Of a stretch of 64,000 nt of DNA, positions 1 to 11,093 are shown one piece after another; the first letter of the stretch is position 1, and each line of letters begins with the position of its first letter. Source of the DNA: JABABV01 sp965222855 (GTDB lineage Bacteria > Bacillota_I > Bacilli_A > Mycoplasmatales > JABABV01); NCBI GenBank assembly GCA_965222855.1, contig CBDCUL010000011.1, forward strand, positions 62,001 through 126,000, read 5' to 3'. The translations under genes were made by a program, and so were the position numbers. A model generated the notes under the pieces. It ran no database searches, had not been told where the DNA came from, and saw only the letters and a program-made list of their open reading frames with translations.

Positions 1-62
1 TTTTTATAGATGTAATTTGCTACTTTACTTATATTTTAATTATATAATATATCAATAATATA

Positions 63-97
63 TAAAAAAACCATTAAATTATTTAATGGTTTTTTTG
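63..97 (-). terminator. Rho-independent terminator of the lipoprotein gene
   Basis: An inverted repeat (AAACCATTAAAT / ATTTAATGGTTT) with flanking A and T runs lies just past the stop codon of the minus-strand lipoprotein gene. It would work in both directions. Bases 1-62 hold no recognisable gene. Confidence 0.75.
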
Positions 98-124
98 ATG
101 GAATGATTGGTTTTTATTTTAATA

Positions 125-1864
125 TTAATTAATATCCTGTGCTGTTCCCATATATTGAAATCAAGAACTATCTGGTTTTATTTGTTCAGAATGTCTATCA
201 AGATAAAATAAACCTCCAGTAGTGGCTGGTGTTGTCGGAGAAGCTTTAAGGCTAAATTGTAATTTAAAAGTTAGCTGTCCGTCTTCTTGACCTGGTCATC
301 CCCCTTTGGGATTATAATTAAATGATGTTGGATCAGTATTTATAATAACTCTGACATTGCTTTTTGCATCTCCAACTTTATTATTAATAAAGAAAGTTGC
401 TAAATTACCTTTATTACGCTTGTCATCATTCTGATTATTTTGATTGGCACTATATATACTTTGAACTATATCATAAGAATAGTCTTCGTTGGTGTTTGCT
501 GCTATCAGAATATTTGTTGCATCTTTGATTCATTTCTTATTTTTGTTTGGCGGAGGGGGTTGTGTTGCTGATATTGTAAAATTATCTGCAGTTAAATCTT
601 CTATAGTATTTTGCTTAATATCAACATTTAATACTCGATTAGTTGTGCTTTGCTCAACATAGTTAATTGTATAATAAAGGATATGATTTGTCTCATCAGG
701 ACTTTTACCTGTTGTTGGTATTGCTCTATATATTTGTACATCACTTGGATTAGTAATCTTGCCCTTTCACTCATCTGGGAATTTAGAATTGGCTGATAAT
801 TTTTTTAGTACTGATCTTCATAAAGTAATAGTATCTGGTCCGTTAGCCCCTCAAGTTTTTACGGCTTGTTGAAATTTAGATCAAGTATCAACAGCTGGTT
901 TAGTAGCTGTTCAATCATCTTGTCCATATAGTGATACTTTATTTTTAGCATCTTTATCAAAATTAATTGTTACTATTGATGATTCACTAGTTGATAAATG
1001 TGTTATTTTAACACTTAGTGATTGTTTTTTAACAACGACTTCTCCTACAGTAGAAGTATTATCAGCAACTCAATTATGACTACCATCTGTTTTCGCATTG
1101 ATTAATCCAACAGCATAGCTTTTTCAAGCTGCTGTTTTAACATTTGCAGTTGCAGCTGTTTGAAACTGCGCGAAAGTATAATCTGGTGCAGTTCATTGTT
1201 TTACGTCATAAGCAACTTGATTGAATTTATTTGTTAAAGCGATTGTTATTTTTTCGCCATCATTTAAATATGATGCTGGATTAGTTCTTTTAACAAATAC
1301 TAATTTAAACGTTATGATATTATCCTTATCACTAAATCCACTAGATGTATCTAATTTTAAGTTTTTACCATCAATGGCAGCTAAGTTAACATTGATGCCT
1401 GATGGAGCTGCTTTTTGAATTTCTCCAAAAATTATAGCAGTCCCACCACTTTCGGCAGCGATTTTAAAGTTGGCGAAAGTTTCTGCTTTAGCTGGGGGGG
1501 TAGTGCATGCTCAATCACTAAGTTTATACGCTTGACCAGTAGTATAAGTTGCTGTAAAAACAGCAACTTCTTTAGTAGTTGATTCTTGAATGGTAATTAT
1601 TACTGTATTAGTAGTAACAGTTGGTTGCCCAACTTTACTAAATCCTGTTAGTGAACTTCAAGCAGTTGGTGTTGCTGAAGCATGCCTCACAATATCACTA
1701 GCTGAAGCAGCTTCAGCTAGTTGCGTAAATGTTCCAAAATCAGTTTTTGCTGGTGGATTTTTTTTATGACTACCACAACTAACAACAACTAGGCCAGCAG
1801 TTGTTAATGGCGCAATTCCTCCAATTGCAAAAAGACTATTTTTTAAGATTTTTTTGATTTTCAT
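125..1864 (-). CDS. Modular surface lipoprotein, function unknown
   Basis: A 579-aa protein open only with UGA as Trp. Residues 1-30 form a lipoprotein signal: a charged MKIKKILK start, a hydrophobic stretch, then VVVSC with the lipidated Cys at about position 30. The Mollicute lipobox is loose, so V-V-S-C is acceptable. Four similar segments follow at about residues 45, 122, 225 and 318. Each has an aromatic-rich core such as TFAQFQTAA, FANFKIAA, WSKFQQAV or FGTFTQLAEAA, often with Trp before or after, roughly 95-105 residues apart. This suggests tandem repeats of one extracellular module. A 7-G run at 1494-1500 (Pro codons, in frame) sits at one module edge. The RBS AAAAGGTGAT precedes the start and a TATAAT box lies at 1927-1932. 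The module was not matched to a named family. Confidence 0.8.
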
Positions 1865-1926
1865 TTTATCACCTTTTTAATATTTTTCATTTTAATTTTT
1901 CTTTAAATTACTTTAAATATATAATA

Positions 1927-1932
1927 ATTATA
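1927..1932 (-). promoter_or_regulatory. -10 box of the lipoprotein gene
   Basis: TATAAT on the minus strand, about 65 bases before the lipoprotein start. No good -35 is visible, so the call rests on the -10 alone. Confidence 0.45.
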
Positions 1933-2030
1933 TCATTTTAACTTATTTATTTTTTCTTATAAAATAAAAAATAAATTAATATGCTAAAATAACTATATTA
2001 AGTAACATTCAAGAAAGGTTGATCATTTAA

Positions 2031-2132
2031 ATGAAACCTAGTAAAACAATCAAAGTTTGTTCAATTTTAATGACTATTTTTATGGGACTAATTGTCATTT
2101 TATTGTTAGTACAAATTGCTATGAAATTATAA
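2031..2132 (+). CDS. 33-aa single-span membrane peptide
   Basis: A small plus-strand ORF (MKPSKTIKVCSI...) with a basic N-terminus and one hydrophobic segment of about 20 residues (about residues 10-30). It has a good RBS (AAGAAAGG) 13 bases upstream and a strong terminator 36 bases downstream. It stands alone between two minus-strand exported-protein genes and looks like a dedicated transcription unit. The function is unknown. It could be a membrane-active peptide or type I toxin-like peptide, but nothing in the sequence proves that. Confidence 0.5.
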   Translation: MKPSKTIKVCSILMTIFMGLIVILLLVQIAMKL

Positions 2133-2167
2133 AATAACTAAGAAACAACAATTAATGAATCTTAATT

Positions 2168-2200
2168 AAAAAACACCAATTTTATGAATTGGTGTTTTTT
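2168..2200. terminator. Bidirectional terminator
   Basis: Stem AAAAAACACCAATT / AATTGGTGTTTTTT. It serves the 33-aa peptide on the plus strand and the 353-aa gene ending at 2260 on the minus strand. Confidence 0.8.
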
Positions 2201-2259
2201 AACTTATTTTTTATTTTTTGTATTAATTTTTTATTTTTTATATATTTAATAATCGATAA

Positions 2260-3321
2260 TTATTGAGTCCCTAATAATGTATGTAATATTTTTTGAACTT
2301 CAAGACTTTTTGTATTCAGTGTATTGTTAGCATTTAATGAATCTTTATCAAATGCAACTGAATATTTAAATCTGATGCCTAATTTTTGAGTTAGACGATG
2401 GGCATATTTTAATGCTCAACTAACAGGGTCAACAGTTACACCTAAAACTTTGAAAGGTGAACCAGAAACTGCTTCGCTATAATTACGGCCAACACCAGCG
2501 TCAACGCCAGTATTAGATTGAACAATTGTAAATGATTGTGTTCCATTAGTAAAACGTACTGCACGCTCAATTACTAATGATGTTTTTTTCTTAGCTAATG
2601 CTTTTAATTGACCTTTAATAAGACCAGAAACATTTGAAGCGTCAAATCCTTGCTCACAAATATCTTTAAATGATTTACGTTCAACTGTTGTAGCTGATTT
2701 TTTGCTAAATGGTGCTAGACCAAGAGTATGTGCTTGACTATTGATATTTGCTAATAGTGCATCATCATCAACATTACTATATGAAGTTAAAATTTCACTA
2801 TAGATTTTATAAGTTGTTGGACTTGTTGAAATATATTTAACACCATCAGTTATTAATCCACTAGTTGATTTAATATGACTAGATAGATCTTTCGAATAAC
2901 TGATTTGATTGTCAGCGTTAACATTTAGTTCTCAATTTAAGACAACATTACTAGCACCACTAATAACTTCAACATGATAATTACCATCGACTAATGGCAA
3001 TGTAAATGATTGATTAGCAGCATCTAGAATGATCTCTGTTCCAGCAACTAATGTTGGTGCGTGTTTCTTAGGATCTTTTGGTGCAATTGCTTGTACCAAA
3101 AGATCAACTTTAGCACTACCACTTTTATAGATCCCAATTAGACTTTGATTATAAAATGTCATATTGTGATCATTTAAACCAGTAATCGTATTATCACGAT
3201 TACGTTGTTTTGGCCCAACTGTGTTGGGATGGTAGAATGCAAAGATTCCACCAGTTATTGCTGTTGCACTTAAAGCAACTCCAGCAGTAGCCATTAAAAT
3301 TTTATCAAGATGTTTTTTCAT
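2260..3321 (-). CDS. Secreted or membrane-anchored protein, unknown
   Basis: A 353-aa protein with an N-terminal hydrophobic signal or anchor (about residues 8-30, MKKHLDKILMATAGVALSAT...) and no Cys, so it is not a lipoprotein. The rest is soluble and moderately polar; no family was recognised. The RBS GGAGGTGG lies inside the last codons of the upstream reading frame (3323-3325 is its stop), leaving one base between the two genes. Translation is therefore probably coupled to the GDSL hydrolase gene, and the two may act together at the cell surface. Confidence 0.75.
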
Positions 3322-3322
3322 A

Positions 3323-5714
3323 TTAAGCCACCTCCGCTGGTGCTTTAGCTGGTGTGTTTGGTCCTTTTAACATACCTCAAATGATTTTACGAGTGTCATT
3401 TGGATGTGATGCTAAATGGACGCTATTGATGTTACCGAATATTGCATTGGCAAAATCTTTTATTGACGTTCCCATAACTTTAACATTGTTTAATTCTGAT
3501 AAAGTATTAACATATAAATAATTTCAATAATGGTAGTTTGTTTGAATACTACTAATAGCATCAAATAGTATGTTATTTAATTGTGTAGCAAATGGACCTT
3601 CACTTAATACTTGTAAAAAATTCATCATAATAGGCATTAGTGCTGGATTAATTGATGGTTTAGCACTTAAGCCTTGTTGATGTTGTTTGTAGTGCATTTG
3701 GAGTATCTGATGATACTAAAGCAGGTAAAGGAATAAATGGTAAAATACCTGCAATAATATTAAATGCATCTAGATTATCAAGATTTTGTAATAAATCCAT
3801 TGTAAATGGAAAACCTGTTGCAGTTGCTGATAAAGGATCTTGTGTTTTAGCTTCTGGCGTTCCTGCTTTAGCAGTCATTCCGCTTACTAAAGTATAGATT
3901 AAATATTCTGAGTTATCTGTTTTTGCAGATGGATCAATAATATTTTCTTTTAGTTTACCGAAATCTTTTAAGATATCGAAACTAATGTCAGTTGGTTTAA
4001 TAACTGTTGCTTTACCACTAACGCTTGGAGCATATTTTTGAGCAAAGGCTTTTAGATCAGCAAATTTTGTAGTTGCATCTGAATTAGCATCATTAATTGC
4101 AGTTGCAATTTTATTTCTAAGCACTAATAAAATGTTATTAACATCACTTAATGCATTATCTAATGCTGTGAATTCAGTTGCATGCGCAAATGTTGGCGCA
4201 TCTTTACCTTTACCGCTATAAAGATCGGCTTTGGCAATTTGTGGTTGTAGATAAGCAACTGAATCTGGTGTTGCTTTACTAATTTTATAGCTTGATAAAT
4301 CAGCAAATGGATTGTTGAAACTTTTAATATCAGCTGTAAAACTTTTCAATTGTGGTTCATTAGGTACAATTCTTTGTTCAGACTTATTTACTAATGAGCT
4401 ATCTGGGTCAGTATTAGTATCTTTTGATATTAACCCACTTAAGATTGATGCGGCAGCTGAACGATACCCATATGGTCCTGGATGAATATCATAACTTACT
4501 GGCATATATCAAGAAGCTGGATTGTAATTATTTAATACTAATTTTGGATCAAAATTAACATTTTTATTAGCTGCTCTTGATGGTAATGGTACATTACCAC
4601 TTAATGAATTGTTATAAAGAAATTTTGAACTATTATCAGTATTAATGTAATCAACTGATTTGTATTGATTAGCAATTGATTTCATTGTTTGATTTAATTG
4701 ACTAATAATTTGTTCAACTAAGATTTGATGGTTAACAATTGCTAAATCTAGTACATTACGTAATTGCATTAAAGGCATTTCATAACCTACTAAAGCAATT
4801 TTAGCATGTGGATTTAATGTTTTAATAGTTGAGATTACTTTTTTAGTATTCGCTTCCATTGAATGAAAGACTGTTTCTAATGCTGATGGATCTACTCCAA
4901 CAGCTGTGTTGAAATCAAACGGATGTCCTTTTGGCGGATGCATAATGTTACCAATGATAGTTTCAATATCTTTGATACCGACTCCACCAGACATATAATC
5001 TAATAAAGGATGACCAAGTAAACTTAATAAGTTGATCATATCATTAGCACCAATTGTCACTGTTACTAAATCAGCCTTTTTAATTGTTGATTTTATTTTA
5101 TTTTCATTATTGTAATAATTATTTCAATCAGTTCTCGTCATGAAAGCGGCTGGATTCTTTTTACCACCAGTTGTAGTAGCGTCATCGAACTTACCTTTAT
5201 TAGTAATCATCGCTAAATGACTTTTATCAACTGAATTTGGTACATACAAATCGTCCATTGATGATAATAAGTTACCAGTAGTGTATCCACCAACTGCTAA
5301 GTTATCATAAGCGCCAAGCATCCCATTCTTTTTGAAAGAACGTGCCAGTCATGCGCTATATGAATCTCCATAAATTGTTGATGGTGCTGCAGTTGCATGA
5401 TCTTTAGCATTATAATCAACATAGTTATTATCTTGTCCGTTGAATAAAGTATAACCAGCAGCAATAGAATCACCTAGTGCAACATAGTTAAATTTACCAT
5501 TTGAGTTGGTTCCTAAATGACCATTATTACTATCATTAGGATTAAACCCTGAACCTGAACCACCAGGGTAGTTAGGATCGTTGTTACTTCCGCGATCATC
5601 TTTAGCTGTATTTAATTTTCCAACCAGTAGGACGCTAGTACCGACTGTTGTACCAACCCCAACTACTGATAGCGTGGAAAACGCAATACGCTTAATTAAC
5701 AATTTTTTACGCAT
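3323..5714 (-). pseudogene. SGNH/GDSL hydrolase with one frameshift
   Basis: The main frame runs 5714-3660 (684 aa). It has a signal anchor (about residues 8-32), a Gly/Asn/Ser linker, GDSIAAGYT with the nucleophile Ser at about 83, the block TIGAND at about 220, and the D-x-H-P block YDIHPGPYGYR at about 409. These are blocks I, III and V of SGNH hydrolases (esterase or lipase acting on lipids or acyl groups outside the cell). The frame ends at 3660, but another frame continues to 3323 with about 115 further residues of similar character, stopping one base before the next gene. Removing one A near 3686-3688 joins the two smoothly (ALQ-QHQQGLSAKP). This is a real frameshift, a sequencing error, or a truncated 684-aa product. 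The catalytic part is intact. Confidence 0.75.
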
Positions 5715-5844
5715 ATTTTTTAACTCCTTGAATATTTTAATTAAATTTTATTAAATAAATAAATTCCTATAAATAAAATAGTTTGAATTTCAAACCTTTT
5801 TCAAATACATTAAAATTATATCATTTTTTCGGAAAAAAGCAACA

Positions 5845-5878
5845 AAAAAAATAAGCTAATATAAATAGCTTATTTTTT
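5845..5878 (-). terminator. Terminator of rpoC
   Basis: Stem AAAAAATAAGCTA / TAGCTTATTTTTT, 29 bases beyond the rpoC stop codon. Confidence 0.8.
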
Positions 5879-5906
5879 AATTTGAATTGTAGTTAAACTT
5901 AACAAC

Positions 5907-8900
5907 TTATAAACTCGGAATGTTGTTGTTATCTAACCCTTTAATATAGCTTGGTACTTCTTCATCAACAATTGGTGCTTCTTGAGGAAATAATTCATCT
6001 TTTAAGTTAAAGTCGTATTTAGAATTGGGACGGAAGTGAGAACCTGTTCCAGCAGGAATTAAGTTTCCTAAAATAACATTTTCTTTTAATCCTTCTAAAT
6101 AATCAATACGCGATGCGATTGATGAATGAACTAATACTTTTGATGTTTCTTGATATGAAGCTGCTGATAAGAATGAATCTGATTTTAATGGAATATATTT
6201 AATACCAATAACAGTTGGCTTCGCGAAAGCTGGTTTTTTACCAGCTAATAGCGCAGCGCGATTAGCTTTCTTAAATAGATGTACATTAATTAATGATCCA
6301 GGATATAAATTAGTTTCTCCTGGATTAATAACTAGTAATTTTGACATCATTTGACGAATGATAATCTCAATATATTTATCAGAAATTTCAATTCCTTGCA
6401 TACGATATACGCGCTGAATCTCTTTCAATAAATAATTTTGAACTGTTTTAATATCAGTAATTTCTAATAAATGACGTAAATCAACTGGTCCATCAGTAAT
6501 TTTTTGACCAGGAACAACTTGATCGTGTAATTTAACACGGAAGCGTGATTCATATGAACAAGGATATTCAATGACCTCACCAGTTGTTTTGTTAGTCACA
6601 GTAATTGTGATTAACGTGTTTTCTTCATTATTAGTTATTGCGCTAACTACACCATAAGTTTTTGAAATGATTGACACTTTACCTCATGGCTTTTTGAACG
6701 CATCGATTAATTCGATTAATCGTGGGAACCCTTGTGTAATATCTGATGCTCCAGCTACTCCCCCTGTATGGAAAGTACGCATTGTTAATTGCGTTCCTGG
6801 TTCACCAATTGATTGTGAAGCAATAATTCCAACTGCTTCACCGATATTAACAATTGCATGTGATGCTAAATCGATTCCGTAACATAATTGACAAACTCCA
6901 TTAATAACATTACATCCTAAGACTGAACGAATTTCAATTTCTGAAACTTTGTTCTTAATAATCGAGTTGGCGACAACAAGATCAATAATTTGATTACGTG
7001 AAACTAAAATTTCACCTTTAGCATTAGTAACGTTTTCATTTGAATAGCGGCCAATAATACGTTCGTGTAATGGGACGATAACTGCACCAGTTTTCGTATC
7101 CATAATACTTTTAACTAAGAATCCACGATCACTTAAACAATCATTTTTCTTAACGATAATATCTTGTGATGCATCAACTAGACGACGTGTTAGATATCCA
7201 GAAGCAGCTGTATTCAGCGCTGTATCTGATAATCCTTTACGTGCCCCATGTGATGATAAGTAGAATTCAAAAGCGTTTAAACCTTCTTTGAAGGAAGATT
7301 TAACAGGAATCTCTTCAATATTTTTAACAACTTTTCCAGCTTTAGCATCGGCTTTTTTCTGTTTCGATGCTTTCGCCATCGAACCACGTAGACCAGCTAA
7401 CTGAACAAAGTTGGAAATATTTCCCCGAGCTCCAGAATCCATCATCATAAATAATGGATTGTCTTTATCTTTTTGTAAATCTTCAATTAATAATGATTGC
7501 ACACTATTTTTAATGTTTGCTCATTTTTGAATTGTTAAACGATATGCTTCATCTTCAGTTACTAATCCAGCTTTTTCAAATGTTTTTAAATTAGTAACGT
7601 ATTTTTCGCCATCTTTAATAAAGATATCTTTTCCTTTAGCTTGTGAAATATCTGAAATAGAAACAGTAATTCCTGATTTAGTTGAATATTTAAATCCTAA
7701 ATCTTTTAATGAATCTAGTGATTGTTGCATAATATGAGTATAACGTCATCAAACACGTTCTAATCAATTTTCTTTCGTCACATTTTTCACTAAATGGAAT
7801 TCTTCAAAGACTGATAAATCAATTTTAGCGAAATGTTTTTTCAATGAAATTGATAAGAATTTAATATGTTCTTCATTAGCATTAGCACAATGACGACGAA
7901 TTAAATCTAAATTTTGAATATCAGAAATTGTTTTAATATTAAGAATAATTTTTGCTAGTTCACGTTTTGAAATTTTTGGTTCATATTTAACAAATAGTAA
8001 ATGAATGATTTTTGAAATTTCACTTTTTGCAAACGGTGGAGAAGTTGCTAATGTTTTTAGCGCTTCTCTGGGATTATCATTGGCAGCCACAAAATATTGG
8101 GGCGGACAAATTGGATTAATTTCACTATTATTTAAAAATGGGAAGCCAATTGGTAAACTTTCATTTAAGATAATTTTCCCAACTGTTGTTATAAAGAACC
8201 CTGATTTTTGTTGTTCAGTGAAATTATATTTTGTTAAGCTACTTGCTTGAATGATAATACGAGCATGTAGATCAACTTTATTATGATAATGGGCACGCAG
8301 TACTTCATTAACATCTTTAAAGATTAAGCCACTACCTTTAGCATCAACTTTTTCTTTCGTTAAATAATAAATTCCTAAAACCATATCTTGCGTTGGCGTA
8401 ATAATTGGATGACCATCTTTTGGTCCTAAAATATTACGTGACGCTAACATTAGTTCACGTGCTTCTTTGATTGCATCTGGTCCAATCGGAACATGAATTG
8501 CCATTTGATCGCCATCAAAGTCAGCATTAAATGCTGGCGTTACTAATGGGTGTAAACGCAATACTTTTCCACTAATCATCACAACTTCAAATGCTTGAAT
8601 TGAAAGACGATGTAATGTAGGAGCACGATTTAATAAGACAGGATGTTTATCAATTGTTTTTTCAACAATTGGTCAAATGTCTTGGTCGCGTTCTTCTAAT
8701 AGTTTTTTAGCATGACGAATTGAAGATGCTAATTTAGCTTTAATTAAATTATGAATAATGAATGGTTCAAATAATTTTAAAATCATTTGTTTCGGAACAC
8801 CACATTGATACATTTTTAAATCCGGTCCAACTGCAATAACAGAACGGCCAGAATAGTCAACTCGTTTACCTAGTAAGTTTTGACGAAAACGACCTTGTTT

Positions 8901-10055
8901 CCCTTTTAAGTTGTCCGCTAATGATTTTAGTGGACGACCATCTTTACCAGTTACTGGATTATGTTTACGTTTATTATCAAATAAAGCATCAACCGCTTCT
9001 TGTAACATACGTTTTTCATTTTGAATAATTAAATCAGGTGCATGAATATCAATTCATTTTTTTAGACGATTATTACGAATAATAATACGACGATATAAAT
9101 CATTAATATCCGTCGTTGAATGACGTCCACCATCTAATTGAATTAATGGTCTTAGTTCTGGGGGAATAATTGGAATATCGTTCATAATCATTCACTCAGG
9201 ACGTTGTTTTGATTTGATTAGCGATTCAATAATCGCTAATCTTTTATATAACTTATCATTAGTTTTACGACGACCAGAAATACGAGAACGTAATTTTTGC
9301 TCCTCGTCTTGTAAATTAATCTTTGTTAATAATTTTTTAATCGCGCTAGCACCTGTTGTAATATCAACACCAGCATAACGTTTTAATAAATTATTATAAC
9401 GATAGTAATCAATTCCGTAATCTTTACCAACATCAGAAGTAGCAACCGCAATCAATTCACGTAATTCGTCTTTGATTTCTTCAATGCTATCTGGTTTTAG
9501 TTTGTTAGCTTTAGTTTTTAGAATTTCTTCCATAGCATCACGATAGATGTTGGGAGCAGTTCTAATATCAATAACATCTTTAAATTTTATTGATGTTTTT
9601 AAATCACCAGTATCAACAACGATGTGTGATTTAAAATAAGAGATGTCTTCTGTTTTAGAAAATTTAATATCTAGAATTTTAGCAATTGTTGAATGGTCAA
9701 CTTTTAAAAATCATGTATGCACGATTGGGGCTGACAAATGAATGTGACCCATACGTGTACGTCTTACTTTTGATGATAAGATTACTGGTTTAACTGCTTG
9801 ACAATCAGTCGTAGCAGCACATACTTTATCTTCATCTGAACGTTTATATTTTTTACCACAAATTGGACATTTATAATCTTTTACCGGTCCAAAAATTAAT
9901 TCATCAAATAATCCTTTTTTCTCAGGTTTATATGATTTATAATTGATAGTCTCTGGGCGAAGGACTTCGCCATAAGATCATTTCTTAATATCATTTGGAT
10001 GTGCTAAAGAAATTTTAACCCCTTTAATTGAATAATCTAAAATATTTTTATTCAT
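5907..10055 (-). CDS. rpoC: RNA polymerase subunit beta'
   Basis: A 1382-aa protein, the catalytic large subunit of RNA polymerase. The N-terminal zinc site has Cys at about residues 63, 66, 79 and 85, with unusually long spacing and shortly before SKVRRTRMGHI. The active-centre motif NADFDGDQM sits at about residues 510-518 and carries the three Mg-binding Asp. The C-terminal part contains GEPGTQLTMRTFHTGG of the trigger-loop region. The start is the ATG behind GGAGGT (10061-10067). In most bacteria rpoC follows rpoB directly; here it is a separate unit with its own consensus promoter and an opposite-strand gene between them. UGA is used for several Trp codons. Confidence 0.98.
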
Positions 10056-10187
10056 TAAACGACCTCCACTAATGCGTTTTGATGATAGATAAATAATAAA
10101 ATAAATAACAAAAAATTAATTAACAAGACAATAAAAACCACTTCTTACTAAGGCAAGAAGCTTTAACTAATGTTAGTGAGTTATTAT

Positions 10188-10246
10188 CAATATTAATTTT
10201 AACATAAATATTAAAGAATTATACTTAAAAAGTGAAAAATTGTCAA
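10188..10246 (-). promoter_or_regulatory. rpoC promoter with leader block shared with rpoB
   Basis: On the minus strand: -35 TTGACA (10241-10246), 17-base spacer, -10 TATAAT (10218-10223), a full consensus. The -10 and the 30 bases after it (10188-10223) match the rpoB promoter at 35 of 36 positions. The following leader of about 130 bases (10056-10187) has small hairpins, ACTAA-TTAGT (10166-10177) and CTTCTT-AAGAAG (about 10142-10161). No gene lies between 10056 and 10343 apart from these elements. Confidence 0.85.
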
Positions 10247-10278
10247 TTAAAAATTTTTATTTTTATTTAAAAAAATGT

Positions 10279-10284
10279 TATAAT
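10279..10284 (+). promoter_or_regulatory. -10 box of the 10344 gene
   Basis: TGTTATAAT, a TATAAT box with an upstream TG, about 60 bases before the plus-strand start and divergent from the rpoC promoter. Confidence 0.55.
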
Positions 10285-10343
10285 GTATAATTCTTATAGT
10301 AAAATTAGAGTAAACGAAGTTCAAATCAGGAAGGTTTGTTAAT

Positions 10344-11030
10344 ATGAAATCAAAAATCATAAATAGTAATATCCGTTTAAATATCAATGATATTTATAAA
10401 ATCTATATTAAAGCCAATAAAATATATAGTTGTCTTTTATGAGATGGTCACGAAGACAATGAAGCAAATAGTGTTAGTCGTAATGCTAAAAAATTATTAA
10501 TCACTCATTCACTATATGCACTAGAAATTAAAACTTTAGTTGAAGAAGTTCAAAAAAATAATTTCACTAATCTTGATAAATTAATGTTAAATATTTGTAG
10601 AACAATCAAATGAACTACTCAAGTAATTGATGAATATAATATTACTCATCCAAGTAACAAAGTTACTAATATTACAATTCCAGCACTGAATGTTGAAATT
10701 AGTGAACTATTATTAAATCATAATAATAGTTGATCATTCTATAATAAAACTAGTCAAGGTGACAATGATACTCATAAAATCAATAATAACGACGTTGTCG
10801 TGACGATTAGTAAAGATGAGAGCATTGTATTCGACTTGAAAGAATTCATGCTCTTAAACGTTAAGAAAATGGCAATAGCGACGAAAAATGTTTTCGCCTG
10901 TTTGGACATTAGCGTTGATTATTGAAATGAGCTAACTATTAAAGCAGCTTGTTATAATGAAGATAGCGAATATACTTATTGCACAGTTGATGATGCTAAA
11001 ATTGCGCGAGTGTTTAAAACTAATAAATAG
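10344..11030 (+). CDS. Unknown 228-aa protein inserted between rpoB and rpoC
   Basis: A plus-strand gene starting MKSKIINSNIRLNIND, with RBS AGGAAGG 9 bases upstream, its own -10 box and a strong downstream terminator. It contains both UGA and normal codons typical of the neighbours, so it is not obviously foreign. There are no transmembrane segments or signal peptide. It is predicted soluble, mixed alpha/beta, with Cys scattered towards the C-terminus. No family was recognised. Its position, convergent to rpoB and divergent from rpoC, is what makes it notable. Confidence 0.8.
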
Positions 11031-11048
11031 TTATTGAATTATCTCATT

Positions 11049-11087
11049 AAAAAAAAGATCGATTATTGAATTAATCGATCTTTTTTT
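11049..11087. terminator. Bidirectional terminator between the 10344 gene and rpoB
   Basis: Stem GATCGATTA / TAATCGATC, with A run before and T run after. It closes the plus-strand gene and, in the other direction, the rpoB transcript. Confidence 0.9.
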
Positions 11088-11093
11088 GTGATC

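Noticed and set aside
1221..1418. Plus-strand ORF inside the lipoprotein gene
   Set aside because: No RBS and fully inside the well-supported lipoprotein coding region.
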